NCBI RefSeq assembly: GCF_033954455.1
Contig: NZ_CP121473.1
Coordinates: 1,970,501-2,034,500, forward strand
Length of the DNA stretch: 64,000 bases
Source: Thiorhodovibrio litoralis
GTDB lineage: Bacteria > Pseudomonadota > Gammaproteobacteria > Chromatiales > Chromatiaceae
Direction of reading: 5' to 3'
Numbering within the stretch: the first letter of the stretch is position 1; each line of letters opens with the position of its first letter. The translations under genes and the position numbers were made by a program. The notes below the pieces were generated by a model. It was not told where the DNA came from and did no database searches. It worked only from the letters and a program-made list of their open reading frames with translations. This document shows, one piece after another, positions 55,375 to 64,000 of the stretch.

Positions 55375-55602
55375 TTAGGCTGCCGTCTCAGCAGAGGCGT
55401 CTTCGGCCGGCGTTTCTTCAGTGGCGGGCTCGGCCGGTGGTTCCGGAGCTTTCTGCTTGGGTGCACTGACCAGGCCTTCGGCGAGGAGAATGGCGGATTT
55501 GTCGTCGCCGTTGACGGGGCGCTTGCGCGCATCCAGCACGGCGTAGCGCCCTGAGCGCTTCTGGTAGATGCGGTGTTCTTTGGTGCGTTTGATTTCTTTC
55601 AT
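55375..55602 (-). CDS. Small conserved protein with acidic Ala/Pro-rich tail
   Basis: A 75-residue protein; the first 45 residues (IYQKRSGRYAVLDARKRPV, GDDKSAILLAEGLV) resemble short hypothetical proteins in gammaproteobacteria, and the last 25 are a low-complexity Pro/Ala/Glu tail. I do not know its function. Two 22-bp tandem repeats lie just before its start. Confidence 0.65.
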   Translation of the reverse strand: MKEIKRTKEHRIYQKRSGRYAVLDARKRPVNGDDKSAILLAEGLVSAPKQKAPEPPAEPATEETPAEDASAETAA

Positions 55603-55621
55603 CTTGAGTGTGTTGCGCCTT

Positions 55622-55665
55622 AAGGTTTACTTGGGATCAGGTCAAGGTTTTCTTGGGATCAGATC
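55622..55665. repeat. Two tandem 22-bp repeats
   Basis: AAGGTTTACTTGGGATCAGG plus TC is followed directly by a second copy with two changes (20/22). It lies 20-63 bases upstream of the small minus-strand gene. The 22-base period equals two helical turns, so two regulator molecules could sit on the same face. The minus strand also contains a TTGACC that could be a -35. Confidence 0.7.
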
Positions 55666-55729
55666 GAGAAAATACAGCTGTACTTCGGTGTGAAACCGAA
55701 AAACCGGTTCGCTTTCGGGGAACGGGGGT

Positions 55730-56035
55730 TCAGTCACCGGAGATGGGGCGTTCCTCACGCGGTTCCACCTTGCGTTGCACATCCACCTGAACTTTGCCGA
55801 ACAGGGCGGCAATGGCGCCGAGTGCCGTGAGAAAGGGCGCAATCAGCGTGAAGACACCACCCACGGCCACGCCAGCGGTGAGCGGAATGTCCATCAGCGG
55901 TGTGCCATCGGCCTTACGGACCACCAGGCGGCGGACGTTACCCTCCGCCACCGCGTTCTTAACGAAAGCGATCAGGTCACGGCCGGCGATGGTCACCCGC
56001 TCGGTAATGTTACGATTGGATTCGTCGTTTTGCAT
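55730..56035 (-). CDS. DUF4342-family small membrane protein
   Basis: A 101-residue protein with the DUF4342 pattern: TERVTIAGRDLIAFVKNAVAEGNVRRLVVRK followed by PLMDIPLTAGV and a hydrophobic helix (VGGVFTLIAPFLTALGAIAALF). Members are short, widespread and of unknown function. It is probably anchored in the membrane by this single helix. It is divergent from the TldD-like gene. Confidence 0.82.
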   Translation of the reverse strand: MQNDESNRNITERVTIAGRDLIAFVKNAVAEGNVRRLVVRKADGTPLMDIPLTAGVAVGGVFTLIAPFLTALGAIAALFGKVQVDVQRKVEPREERPISGD

Positions 56036-56211
56036 ACAATCGCCCTATTGTGATCGGTTGGCCGTGCTTCCTAATGACTCATGGCCCTGGGCGGATAGGG
56101 TTCCGCCTTATCCTATCGGGGTCTGCTGGGGCCTGGTGGCCGGGGTATGTTGCGGCCCTGCGTTTGAAAACAGCTGCGGCGAACCGCTAAGTCTAGCAAA
56201 GAGCAATCAAG

Positions 56212-57786
56212 ATGTCCGCATCCTTCAAGAAATCGCCCAGGCAATCGTTGCCTGACAAATCATCGCAAAACACCGCAAGTTTCGCGACCGGGACATCCGG
56301 TTCTGATTCACAGGACCGTCTCGCGCCCCTCATGGGCATGGCGGAGGATTTTGCCGCGGTGGCACCGGCCTGTGATTTCTGGTCTTTGCGGCTGGTCGCC
56401 AGCCACTGGGACCGGTTGTCGATGCGCCAGGGCGTGCTGGAGCCGGCGGCGCTCGGTCACTCACTGGGGGCCATGGTGACAGTCGTTTCTCATCGCGGTC
56501 TGGGGTATGCAGCAACCGACGACCTCAGCCGGCCTGGGCTGCGCGCCGCTGGCCGGCGGGCGCGGGAATGGGCCTTGATGCACGGGCGTCACGGCTTGTT
56601 CGACGCGAGCCTCTACCCGCGCAGCGGCCTGCAGGCTGATTATGCCTCGCCGGTGGCCGCGCCTTGGAGCGATGTGCCCCTGCCCGAGAAGCTCGCGCTC
56701 TTGCGCCAGGCGAGCGATGGCTTGGCTATTGGCCCGGCCATTCTCGATTGGTCGGCCTGGCTGGGTTGGGACGGTGTCGACCAGCTGCTGGTCAGCAGCG
56801 CCGGTGCGCGCATCTTCGAGCATCTGGAGTTCGTCCATTCCGGGCTGCTGGCGGTCGCCAATGCCGGGGAGCAGACCCAGCGTCGCCATGGCGGCGGTGC
56901 CGACTGGCCCCAGCAGGGCGGCATGGAGCGTCTGGCCGCGCTTGGCTTCGTCGAGCAGGCGCCGCAGGTTGCCGAGGATGCGCTGGCTCTGCTCGAGGCA
57001 CCGGAGTGTCCGACCGAGACGCTCGATCTGGTGCTGATGCCCAGCCAGATGACGCTGCAGATTCATGAAAGCATCGGCCATCCGTTGGAGCTGGATCGCA
57101 TCCTCGGTGACGAGCGCAATTATGCCGGGACCAGCTTTGTCACCCCGGACATGTTCGGCAGCTATCGCTATGGCTCGGAGCTGCTGAATGTCACCTTTGA
57201 CCCGCGGCTGCCGGGCGAGCTGGCCAGCACCATGGCCGACGATGAGGGCACCCTGGCCGAACCCGAGGTACTGATTCGCGACGGGATTCTGCAACGCCCG
57301 CTGGGCGGCGCGCTGTCCCAGGCACGCGCCGGACTGCCCGGTACCGCCAATGCCCGCGCGAGCGGCTGGGACCGCCCGCCGATCGATCGCATGGGCAATA
57401 TCAATCTGCAACCGGCACCGGCCGATGGCCCGGCGGAGGGTCGTGCGAGCCTGGCTGAGCTAGTCGGAGGGGTGGAGCGCGGCGTGCTGATGGAGACCAA
57501 CCGCTCCTGGTCAATCGATGACAGTCGCAACAAATTTCAATTCGGCTGTGAGCTGGGCCGCATGATCATCGACGGTGAGCTGCGCGGCCTGGTGTGCAAT
57601 CCCGGTTACCGTGGCCTGTCGGCAGGTTTTTGGCGCAGTCTCGACGGCGTTGGCGATGCCGACTCGGTGGAGGTGCGAGGTGTGTGCAATTGTGGCAAGG
57701 GCGAGCCCAATCAGGCCATTTACGTCGGTCATGCCTCGCCGCCATGCCGGTTTCGCGGGGTCGAGGTGTTTGGAGGTGGCGCATGA
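56212..57786 (+). CDS. TldD-like metalloprotease-family protein
   Basis: A 524-residue member of the TldD/PmbA family. The zinc-site helix reads LQIHESIGHPLELDRIL (HExxxH), matching the HEAVGH of TldD, and later NRSWSIDDSRNKFQFGCELG and NPGYRGLSAGFWRSL follow the family. Canonical TldD has GHGLEGD after the motif; here it is GHPLELD, so this is a separate paralogue group. With its partner it would form a TldD/TldE heterodimer that degrades unfolded peptides or matures peptides. Its stop overlaps the next start by 4 bases. Confidence 0.88.
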   Translation: MSASFKKSPRQSLPDKSSQNTASFATGTSGSDSQDRLAPLMGMAEDFAAVAPACDFWSLRLVASHWDRLSMRQGVLEPAALGHSLGAMVTVVSHRGLGYAATDDLSRPGLRAAGRRAREWALMHGRHGLFDASLYPRSGLQADYASPVAAPWSDVPLPEKLALLRQASDGLAIGPAILDWSAWLGWDGVDQLLVSSAGARIFEHLEFVHSGLLAVANAGEQTQRRHGGGADWPQQGGMERLAALGFVEQAPQVAEDALALLEAPECPTETLDLVLMPSQMTLQIHESIGHPLELDRILGDERNYAGTSFVTPDMFGSYRYGSELLNVTFDPRLPGELASTMADDEGTLAEPEVLIRDGILQRPLGGALSQARAGLPGTANARASGWDRPPIDRMGNINLQPAPADGPAEGRASLAELVGGVERGVLMETNRSWSIDDSRNKFQFGCELGRMIIDGELRGLVCNPGYRGLSAGFWRSLDGVGDADSVEVRGVCNCGKGEPNQAIYVGHASPPCRFRGVEVFGGGA

Positions 57787-59204
57787 AAGGCCCACGCAGC
57801 CTAAGCCGACAGATCTCAGAAAGACTGGGGCAGGACCGGCAGACCGAAGAAGATGCACGCGACAGTTTTTACGCGCTGGCCGAGCGTCTCCAGGCCGAGG
57901 CACGCCCGGACGAGACACTGTTTAGCGAGTTGACGGCCGAGCGCTCGGACTTCGCGCGGCTCAATCAAAACCGCATCCGCCAGGCCGGGCAGATCCGTCA
58001 CGCCAGTCTGCAGCTGCGGCTGATCGATGGCAACCGCCAGGCCGAAGCGGCCTGCGATCTGAGCGGCGACTTGGCCCATGACTTCGAGCTGGCGCGCGGC
58101 CTGTTGCGGCAACTGCGCTTGCGTCTGCGCCATCTGCCGGATGATCCGTATTTGCACGTCAGCGACGAGCCCACGCGCAGCGACCGCTGGCCCGAGGTGC
58201 CGGAAGTCGACGCCGCCGCGGCGGTCGCAGACATCATCGCTGCCGGTGCAGTAGCGGGAGCAGGCGCAGGTGCCGGGCTGGATCTGGTCGGCATCTGGGC
58301 CAGCGGCGAGGTTACCGCCGGATTGGCCAGCTCGCTCGGGCATCGCCACTGGCACGTCAGCCGCAACTTTCATTTCGACTGGAGCTGTCACGGTGACGGC
58401 GACCAGTCCGTGAAGGGCTCGCTCGGCGGCCTGCGCTGGGACGCCGCCCCGGTGCGCGCGCGGCTGGACGCCATGCGCGCCGAGCTCGACATTCTGGCGC
58501 GCCCGCCCAAGGTGCTCGCGCCCGGGCGCTATCGCGCCTGGCTTGCACCCATGGCGGTCTCCGAGCTCACCGACATGCTGGCCTGGGACGGCTTCGACCT
58601 CAAAAGCCAACGCACGCGTCAGACTCCGCTGCTGCGGCTGCTCGATGGGGAAGAGCAGTTCGATCCGCGCGTCTCCCTGCGCGAGGTCCATGGCCCTGCT
58701 GGTACCGGGCTGCTGCCGGCTTTCACCAGCGAGGGCTTCATGCGACCGGACAGCGTCACCTTAATCGACCGCGGCGCGGCCGGCTCGCCGCTGGTAGATG
58801 CGCGCGCCGGCAAGGAATATGGCTTGGCGGTCAATGCTGCCAGCGGCTATCCGGAATCCCTGGCGATGGAGCCGGGCGATCTGGCACCCGAGCAGGTGCT
58901 TGAGGCGCTTGGCACCGGCCTTTTCATCGGTAATCTCTGGTACTGCAACTGGTCAGACCCCAATTACTGCCGGGTAACCGGCATGACCCGCTTTGGCACC
59001 TACTGGGTTGAGGACGGAGTGATTGTCGCCCCGGTCGCGCCCATGCGCTTCGACGACAGCCTTTATCGTCTGCTCGGTGAACGCCTGGTTGCCATTGGCG
59101 CCGAGGCACAGCTGCTGCTCTCGGCCCAGACCTACGGCGGGCGCTCGCTCGAAAGCGCCAGGCTGCCGGGCTTGCTGGTCGCCGGGATGGATTTCGCCCT
59201 GTGA
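57783..59204 (+). CDS. TldE/PmbA-like partner protein
   Basis: A 473-residue protein with no HExxH-type site, as expected for the TldE half. Family-like stretches are RQAGQIRHASLQLRL, an Ala/Gly stretch at about 150-165, SEGFMRPDSVTLIDRGAAGSPL and FIGNLWYCNWSDPNYCRVTGMTR. The ATG at 57783 overlaps the TldD-like stop (ATGA); the frame is open further upstream inside that gene, but those residues are not family-like. The pair form a two-gene operon. Confidence 0.85.
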   Translation: MKGPRSLSRQISERLGQDRQTEEDARDSFYALAERLQAEARPDETLFSELTAERSDFARLNQNRIRQAGQIRHASLQLRLIDGNRQAEAACDLSGDLAHDFELARGLLRQLRLRLRHLPDDPYLHVSDEPTRSDRWPEVPEVDAAAAVADIIAAGAVAGAGAGAGLDLVGIWASGEVTAGLASSLGHRHWHVSRNFHFDWSCHGDGDQSVKGSLGGLRWDAAPVRARLDAMRAELDILARPPKVLAPGRYRAWLAPMAVSELTDMLAWDGFDLKSQRTRQTPLLRLLDGEEQFDPRVSLREVHGPAGTGLLPAFTSEGFMRPDSVTLIDRGAAGSPLVDARAGKEYGLAVNAASGYPESLAMEPGDLAPEQVLEALGTGLFIGNLWYCNWSDPNYCRVTGMTRFGTYWVEDGVIVAPVAPMRFDDSLYRLLGERLVAIGAEAQLLLSAQTYGGRSLESARLPGLLVAGMDFAL

Positions 59205-59322
59205 AGAAGCCAGCTGCGGCGTCATCGCAATGCAAGGATTTTCCTAAAAAGCACAGCATTGCGGCTCAAACATTTCGGCTAGAAACGGAAGATTTATGTG
59301 GGAGTGCAAAACAGGAGTCTCG

Positions 59323-60045
59323 ATGAAGCATCAGCCAATCAACCGAAGGTTGCGATTTTTAGCTCTTAATGCAGCGCCCCTGCTGGGTGCGAGCGCGGTC
59401 GTTGCAGCCCTGTCGATGCAGACCGCCGGCAGCGGCGCCATGGCCGCGGATGCGACAGCCCAAGCGACCCCAGAGGCGGTTTACGCCTACTGCGTGGACT
59501 GCCATGGCAAGTACGGGACTGGCGGAGAAGGTGGTCGCTACCCGCGCATCGCCGGGTTGCCGGTTGACTATATCGACACCCAAATTCACGCGTTCAAGGC
59601 AGGTGAACGGCTCAACAAGCCGATGATCCCGATCTTCAAACATGTGCGCTTCGACGAGGAGGTGATCGACATGGTCTCGGCCTATATCGCCTCCATGTCG
59701 GTGCCGGACTTGAGCCTCTGGCCCTATGAGCCCGACCCTGCAGCGCTGGCCGCGTTCGACTCGCGTGAGGCTTATGCCGCGGCCGGCGAGCAGGCGTATA
59801 GGGACCAGTGCGCGGGCTGTCACGGCGACGGCGGGCAGGGCGACGGTGGGCAGGATGGTCGCGAGCCCGCGCCAAGCGGTATGAGCGCCCCGCCCCTGGT
59901 GGCGCAGTATCCGACCTATCTGCGCAAGCAAATGGGCGACTTTGCCAGCCGGGCTCGCGAGCACGCCCATAGCGCCAAGTGCGGCGCACCGGATGCACCC
60001 ACGGCCGATGCCATCGTCAATCACCTGGTGGAGCTCGGTCGCTGA
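59323..60045 (+). CDS. Dihaem cytochrome c (c4-like)
   Basis: A 240-residue exported protein with signal peptide (about 1-43, ending in AMA before ADATAQ). Two haem c sites are present: CVDCH and CAGCH, each in a class I cytochrome c domain, with candidate axial Met residues at MIPIF/MVSAY and QMGDF. The two-domain layout resembles cytochrome c4, a periplasmic electron carrier to oxidases or reaction centres. A strong AGGAG lies 6-8 bases before the ATG at 59323, which decides the start over 59296. It is followed by rlmH after 19 bases. Confidence 0.88.
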   Translation: MKHQPINRRLRFLALNAAPLLGASAVVAALSMQTAGSGAMAADATAQATPEAVYAYCVDCHGKYGTGGEGGRYPRIAGLPVDYIDTQIHAFKAGERLNKPMIPIFKHVRFDEEVIDMVSAYIASMSVPDLSLWPYEPDPAALAAFDSREAYAAAGEQAYRDQCAGCHGDGGQGDGGQDGREPAPSGMSAPPLVAQYPTYLRKQMGDFASRAREHAHSAKCGAPDAPTADAIVNHLVELGR

Positions 60046-60064
60046 TGCGCGTCCATCAGCCCTA

Positions 60065-60535
60065 ATGCGCATCCATCTGCTATCCGTCGGGCGGCGCATG
60101 CCGGCCTGGGTCGAGCAGGGCTTCGGCGAATACGCCAAACGCTTGCCGCAGGACTGCCATCTGCGCCTGGTGGAGATCGATCCAGTTCCGCGCACCAAGG
60201 GCGGGGATGCGGCCCGCGCGATCGCGGTGGAAGGTGAGCGCTTGCTGCAGGCGGTGCCCAAGGGCGCGCGGGTTATCGCGTTGGATGTTGAGGGTCGCCC
60301 CTGGTCAACCGAGGCCTTGGCCGCGGAACTCGAGCGCTGGCTGGCCTCAGGGCAGGACCTGGCGCTGCTGGTCGGCGGTGCTGACGGTCTGTCCTCGGAC
60401 TGCCTGGTGCGGGCAGATGCGCGCTGGTCGCTGTCGCCACTGACCTTTCCGCATCCGCTGGTGCGGGTCATCCTGGCCGAACAACTCTACCGCGCATGGA
60501 CCCTGACTCAGGGCCATCCGTACCACCGCAGCTGA
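60065..60535 (+). CDS. rlmH: 23S rRNA pseudouridine-1915 N3-methyltransferase
   Basis: A 156-residue SPOUT methyltransferase. It starts MRIHLLSVGRRMPAWVEQGF and ends with the knot region DLALLVGGADGL, LSPLTFPHPLVRVILAEQLY, RAWTLTQGHPYHRS, which is diagnostic. The ATG at 60065 is the family start; the frame opens earlier inside the cytochrome gene. It is 3 bases from maf. Confidence 0.96.
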   Translation: MRIHLLSVGRRMPAWVEQGFGEYAKRLPQDCHLRLVEIDPVPRTKGGDAARAIAVEGERLLQAVPKGARVIALDVEGRPWSTEALAAELERWLASGQDLALLVGGADGLSSDCLVRADARWSLSPLTFPHPLVRVILAEQLYRAWTLTQGHPYHRS

Positions 60536-60538
60536 GCG

Positions 60539-61168
60539 ATGACGTCATCATCGCCACCAAAGCTGGTGCTGGCCTCTGCCTCGCCGCGGCGGCGCGAGCT
60601 GATCGCGCAGCTGGGTCTGGATTGCGAATGGATGAGTGCCGATGTGGACGAAACGCCCCACGATGGGGAGATGCCTGACCAATATGCCCTGCGGCTGGCT
60701 GTCACCAAGGCGAAAGCCGTGCATGAGCGTCTTGAGGAAGAGGCGGACTCTGAGACCTCGGGGCGGCCACGATTGATTCTGGCGGCGGATACTGTGGTGA
60801 CGGTCGATAGCGTGATCCTGGGCAAACCGGCCGACGCGGTCGATGCGGCGCGCATGCTTGAGCAGCTGTGTGGGCGCTGGCATCTGGTCATCACCGGCGT
60901 TGCGCTGCTGGGGCGCGAGCTTCAGGCCATGGCCGTCGAGACCCGGGTGCTGTTCCGCGATCTGGAGCCATCGGAGGCGCGCACCTACTGGAGCACGGGC
61001 GAGCCTCGCGACAAAGCCGGTGGCTATGGAATACAGGGAATAGGCGCGCTTTTTGTCGAGCGCATCGAGGGCAGTTACTCCAATGTGGTGGGATTGCCGT
61101 TGTTTGAAACCGGAAAGTTCCTGGCTAACGAGGGACTGACTCCCTGGGCCGCGCTGGCCCGATCCTAA
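60539..61168 (+). CDS. maf: Maf-family nucleoside triphosphate pyrophosphatase
   Basis: A 209-residue protein with the Maf signatures LVLASASPRRRELIAQLGL, AADTVVTVDSVILGKP, DKAGGYGIQGIGALFVERIEG and YSNVVGLPL. Maf proteins hydrolyse non-canonical or dTTP/UTP nucleotides. The order maf-rng-yhdP is the same as in E. coli (yhdE-rng-yhdP). Confidence 0.94.
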   Translation: MTSSSPPKLVLASASPRRRELIAQLGLDCEWMSADVDETPHDGEMPDQYALRLAVTKAKAVHERLEEEADSETSGRPRLILAADTVVTVDSVILGKPADAVDAARMLEQLCGRWHLVITGVALLGRELQAMAVETRVLFRDLEPSEARTYWSTGEPRDKAGGYGIQGIGALFVERIEGSYSNVVGLPLFETGKFLANEGLTPWAALARS

Positions 61169-61292
61169 GTTGCGTCAAGCGCCACGATCGCGACGACAAA
61201 GGTTCCTGACTCGAAAACGTCCATGATTGCTGAAACCTCAACCATTGCTGAATAGGCGCTTACCGCATGAGCCAAATCCATGAGCCAAACCG

Positions 61293-62747
61293 ATGAGTGA
61301 AGAAATCCTGATCAACGTCACCCCGCCGGAGACTCGGGTTGCCGTGGTGGAGAACGGCGTGGTGCAGGAGATCATGATCGAGCGCTCCAACAGCTGCGGT
61401 CTGGTCGGGAGTGTCTTCCGTGGGCGCGTGTGCCGGGTGCTGCCCGGGATGCAGGCGGCCTTCGTTGATATTGGGCTTGAGCGCGCGGCCTTCTTGCATG
61501 CCTCGGACATCGTCATCGGCGAAGGCGAGCAGCGCGGCGAGCACATCAACGAGCTTGTGCGCGAGGGCGAGACCATCGTGGTGCAGGTGGTCAAGGACCC
61601 GCTGGGCACCAAGGGGGCGCGTCTGACCACCAGCATTTCTCTCGCTTCGCGCTATCTGGTATTCATGCCCAGTCTGACCAATACCGGGGTGTCGCAGAAA
61701 ATCGATGGGGAGGAAGAGCGTAAACGGTTGCGCGAGATTATTCAGCAATATGTCGATGAAAATACAGTCAGCGGTGGTTTCATCGCGCGCACTGCGGCGG
61801 AGACCGTTAGCGACAGGGCGCTGTGCCGGGACATGGCGTTCCTGATCAAGCTGTGGCACAACATGAAGGAGCGCTCCGAGGCGGATGTGGAGGTCGGGCT
61901 GATCCATGACGATCTGCCGCTGCCGCTGCGTGCGCTGCGCGATCTGGTCACGCCTGAGGTCGAGCGGGTGCGCATCGACTCGCGTTCGACACTAGAGCGG
62001 GCGCGCGCTTTTGGCGTCAAATACATCCCGGAAGTCGTGGAGCGCATGGAGTATTACGATGGCGAGCGGCCGCTGTTCGATCTTTATGGCGTCGAGGACG
62101 AGATCCAGAAATCCCTGCATCGCAAAGTGCAGCTCAAATCCGGCGGTCACCTGGTCATTGACCAGACCGAAGCCATGACCACCATTGATGTGAACACCGG
62201 CGCCTTTGTTGGCCATCGCAATCTCGAGGAGACCATTTTCAAGACCAACCTCGAGGCCGCGCAGGCTATTTGCCGGCAGCTGCGCCTGCGCAATCTCGGC
62301 GGCATCATTATCATCGACTTCATCGACATGACCGATGAGGAGCACAAACGCCAGGTGTTGCGTGCGCTTGAGAAATGCCTGGCCAAGGACCATGCCAAGA
62401 CGCACATCACCGAGGTCTCATCCCTGGGGCTGGTGGAAATGACCCGCAAGCGCACGCGCGAATCCCTCGAGCATGTGCTGTGCGAGCCCTGTCCCTGCTG
62501 CGGCGGGCGTGGCTCGGTGAAAACCGCCGAAAGCACGTGCTATGAAATTTTTCGCGAGATCATGCGCGAATCGCGCCAGTTCGAGGTCGAAACCCTGATG
62601 GTGCTGGCCTCGCAGGATGTGATCGACCGCCTGCTCGACGAAGAGTCCGCCCACCTCGCCGAGCTTGAGGAATTCATCGGTCGCCCGATCCGCCTGCAGG
62701 CGGAGACGCTCTATACTCAGGAACAATACGACGTTGTTTTGGTCTAG
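61293..62747 (+). CDS. rng: Ribonuclease G
   Basis: A 484-residue endoribonuclease for 5' maturation of 16S rRNA and mRNA decay. An S1 domain (GLVGSVFRGRVCRVLPGMQAA) precedes the 5' sensor and DNase I-like catalytic domain, with metal Asp residues in TTIDVNTGAFVG and IIIDFIDM and the Zn-link cysteines in CEPCPCCGGRG. It lacks the long C-terminal scaffold of RNase E, and its length matches RNase G. Confidence 0.96.
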   Translation: MSEEILINVTPPETRVAVVENGVVQEIMIERSNSCGLVGSVFRGRVCRVLPGMQAAFVDIGLERAAFLHASDIVIGEGEQRGEHINELVREGETIVVQVVKDPLGTKGARLTTSISLASRYLVFMPSLTNTGVSQKIDGEEERKRLREIIQQYVDENTVSGGFIARTAAETVSDRALCRDMAFLIKLWHNMKERSEADVEVGLIHDDLPLPLRALRDLVTPEVERVRIDSRSTLERARAFGVKYIPEVVERMEYYDGERPLFDLYGVEDEIQKSLHRKVQLKSGGHLVIDQTEAMTTIDVNTGAFVGHRNLEETIFKTNLEAAQAICRQLRLRNLGGIIIIDFIDMTDEEHKRQVLRALEKCLAKDHAKTHITEVSSLGLVEMTRKRTRESLEHVLCEPCPCCGGRGSVKTAESTCYEIFREIMRESRQFEVETLMVLASQDVIDRLLDEESAHLAELEEFIGRPIRLQAETLYTQEQYDVVLV

Positions 62748-62776
62748 CTGAGCCCTATCCTAGCTGAGCCTTATCA

Positions 62777-64000
62777 ATGAAGCGCTTCGCGCTCGCTGCC
62801 ATTTTCCACACGCGGCGGTTTGCCGTCGTGACCGTGCTGGCGCTCGCCGCGCTGCTGCTCGTCGCCCGCGCTCTGGTGCCTTTTGCCGAGGGCCTGCGCG
62901 GCGAGCTGGCGACCCACTTGGGCGACCTGCTTGGCATGCGGGTCGAGGTTGGCGCGCTGACGGTGCGCCTGGAGGGCTGGTCGCCGCGGCTGACGCTCAC
63001 GGACGTGAAACTGAGCGATCGCTTAAGTGATCAGGCCGAGTTCAGCGTGCGTGAGCTGCGACTCGACCTTGATCTGTTGTCCACCTGGGGTGCGCGTCGT
63101 CTGCGCATCGAGGGGCTGACGCTGGTCGGTGCCGATTTCGAGCTGCGCCGCGATGCCGAGGGACGCCTTCTGATCAGCGGCCTGCAAGGGCTCGGAGGCG
63201 GCAAGGATCCCGGTGCGCTGAAATTCTTCCTGCGTGAAGGGCACTTTGCCCTGACCGACAGCCGCCTGTATTGGACCGATAATTTCACCGGCGCGGCAAC
63301 CATCGTGGTGAACATCGACCAGCTGTTGGTGGTCAATCGCGAGCAGCAGCATCTGCTGCGACTCGAGGCCCAACTGGCGGCGGATGCCGACACTCGCGTC
63401 GGGGCGCGCGGGCGGCTGCGCGGCGCGGCCGATGACCTGAGCAGTTGGTCTGGTGAGCTCTACGTCCGTCTTGACAGCCGCCAGGACCAGATTCCGTTAC
63501 TGCAGTCGCGCCTGCCACGCGGTCTCGGACTGCAGCTTTCGGGCCTGCGGGTGGAGACCTGGTCGCAGTTGGACAGCGGCCAGCCGGTCGAGGTGCTGGC
63601 GCGGCTGCGCGCTGATGCGTTGCAAATCGAGCGCGAGCCGGGCGAGATCAATGCCGCCGCTGCCAATGCCCCCGCTGCCAATGCCGCCGCGACACCCGCA
63701 GCCGCATGGGAACTCGAAGGCGTGAGCGGCCTGCTGCAGTGGTCACGCCACGGAGCAAGCAGCCGGCTGCGGCTGGCTGATCTGCGCGCGCGCGGTTTCG
63801 GTAGCAGCCCGTTGTCCATCGGGCTGTTGCTTGCGCCGCTAGCGGATGCATCCGATGTGACCAAAACAGCGTCTGGTGCGGCTGACGCAGACAGCGGGAC
63901 ATCCGCTAACGGCGCTCAGGCACCATCTGGAGCAACGGCAAGCGCATTACCGGCAACCGCAGCACCGGCAACCCGGCACTTGCTTGGCGGAATGGGCGAC
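62777..64000 (+). CDS. yhdP: YhdP-family AsmA-like envelope protein (partial, runs off window)
   Basis: The first 408 codons are visible and open to the window end. It starts MKRFALAAIFHTRRFAVV with one N-terminal membrane helix, then the YhdP/TIGR02099-type region LRLDLDLLSTWGARRLRIEG, SGLQGLGGG-type turns and FALTDSRLYWTDNFTGA. YhdP proteins move phospholipids between inner and outer membrane. Two Ala-rich inserts (about residues 290-315 and 360-400) are not part of the usual fold. It follows rng by 29 bases, the same order as in E. coli. Confidence 0.88.
   Translation, partial: MKRFALAAIFHTRRFAVVTVLALAALLLVARALVPFAEGLRGELATHLGDLLGMRVEVGALTVRLEGWSPRLTLTDVKLSDRLSDQAEFSVRELRLDLDLLSTWGARRLRIEGLTLVGADFELRRDAEGRLLISGLQGLGGGKDPGALKFFLREGHFALTDSRLYWTDNFTGAATIVVNIDQLLVVNREQQHLLRLEAQLAADADTRVGARGRLRGAADDLSSWSGELYVRLDSRQDQIPLLQSRLPRGLGLQLSGLRVETWSQLDSGQPVEVLARLRADALQIEREPGEINAAAANAPAANAAATPAAAWELEGVSGLLQWSRHGASSRLRLADLRARGFGSSPLSIGLLLAPLADASDVTKTASGAADADSGTSANGAQAPSGATASALPATAAPATRHLLGGMGD

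Overview
The window looks like a chromosomal segment of a phototrophic gammaproteobacterium, most likely a purple sulfur bacterium of the Chromatiaceae. The reasons are a bacteriochlorophyll magnesium-chelatase cluster (bchI-bchD-bchO), a menaquinone pathway, glycogen genes, a CowN gene (a protein known only for protecting nitrogenase from CO), a high GC content (about 65% in ordinary genes by hand count of short stretches) and proteobacterial housekeeping synteny (maf-rng-yhdP). I cannot name the genus from sequence alone.

Layout. 0-1.7 kb: the tail of a transposase, a small secreted DUF333 protein, and a tRNA-Arg/tRNA-Asn unit with a clear promoter and intrinsic terminator. 1.8-11.8 kb: an OmpR-type two-component pair, a YceI periplasmic protein, malQ and glgB (divergent glycogen genes), dacB and a TauE/SafE exporter. 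11.8-15.5 kb: a promoter region with a perfect CooA-type CO-sensor site in front of cowN, then a cyclic-nucleotide-binding/rhodanese protein, then prfC. 15.5-20.7 kb: a PfkB sugar/nucleoside kinase, then bchO, bchD and bchI on the minus strand. 20.8-30.4 kb: menaquinone genes menH, menC, menA, menB, menD and menF, all minus strand, interrupted by a plus-strand AAA ATPase with a PD-(D/E)XK nuclease domain; the two men promoters flanking it are near-identical copies. 30.6-33.6 kb: an alpha/beta hydrolase, a diguanylate cyclase and endonuclease III.

33.6-41.1 kb is a defence-type island. It holds an MmeI-like fused restriction-methylation enzyme whose target-recognition domain is strikingly AT-richer than the rest, a DUF433 antitoxin with a wrecked toxin gene, a DUF262-DUF1524-DUF4268 protein, a second copy of the 3' end of the MmeI-like gene (a 156-bp direct repeat) and a small-ORF/nucleotidyltransferase pair. 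41.2-44.4 kb: lexA-imuA-imuB, an SOS mutagenesis operon behind a textbook LexA box. 44.6-53.7 kb: a signalling block with a CheB-CheR-PAS fusion, a PAS-GGDEF-EAL protein, and a NarX/NarL-like pair. 53.8-64 kb: a rhodanese, an NAD(P)-binding SDR protein, two small conserved proteins, a TldD/TldE-like protease pair, a dihaem cytochrome c, rlmH, maf, rng and the start of yhdP, which runs off the window.

The most interesting signals are the CooA-like operator upstream of cowN, the TRD swap and terminal repeat in the restriction island, and the nuclease gene wedged between duplicated men promoters. No CRISPR array, rRNA or prophage was seen.
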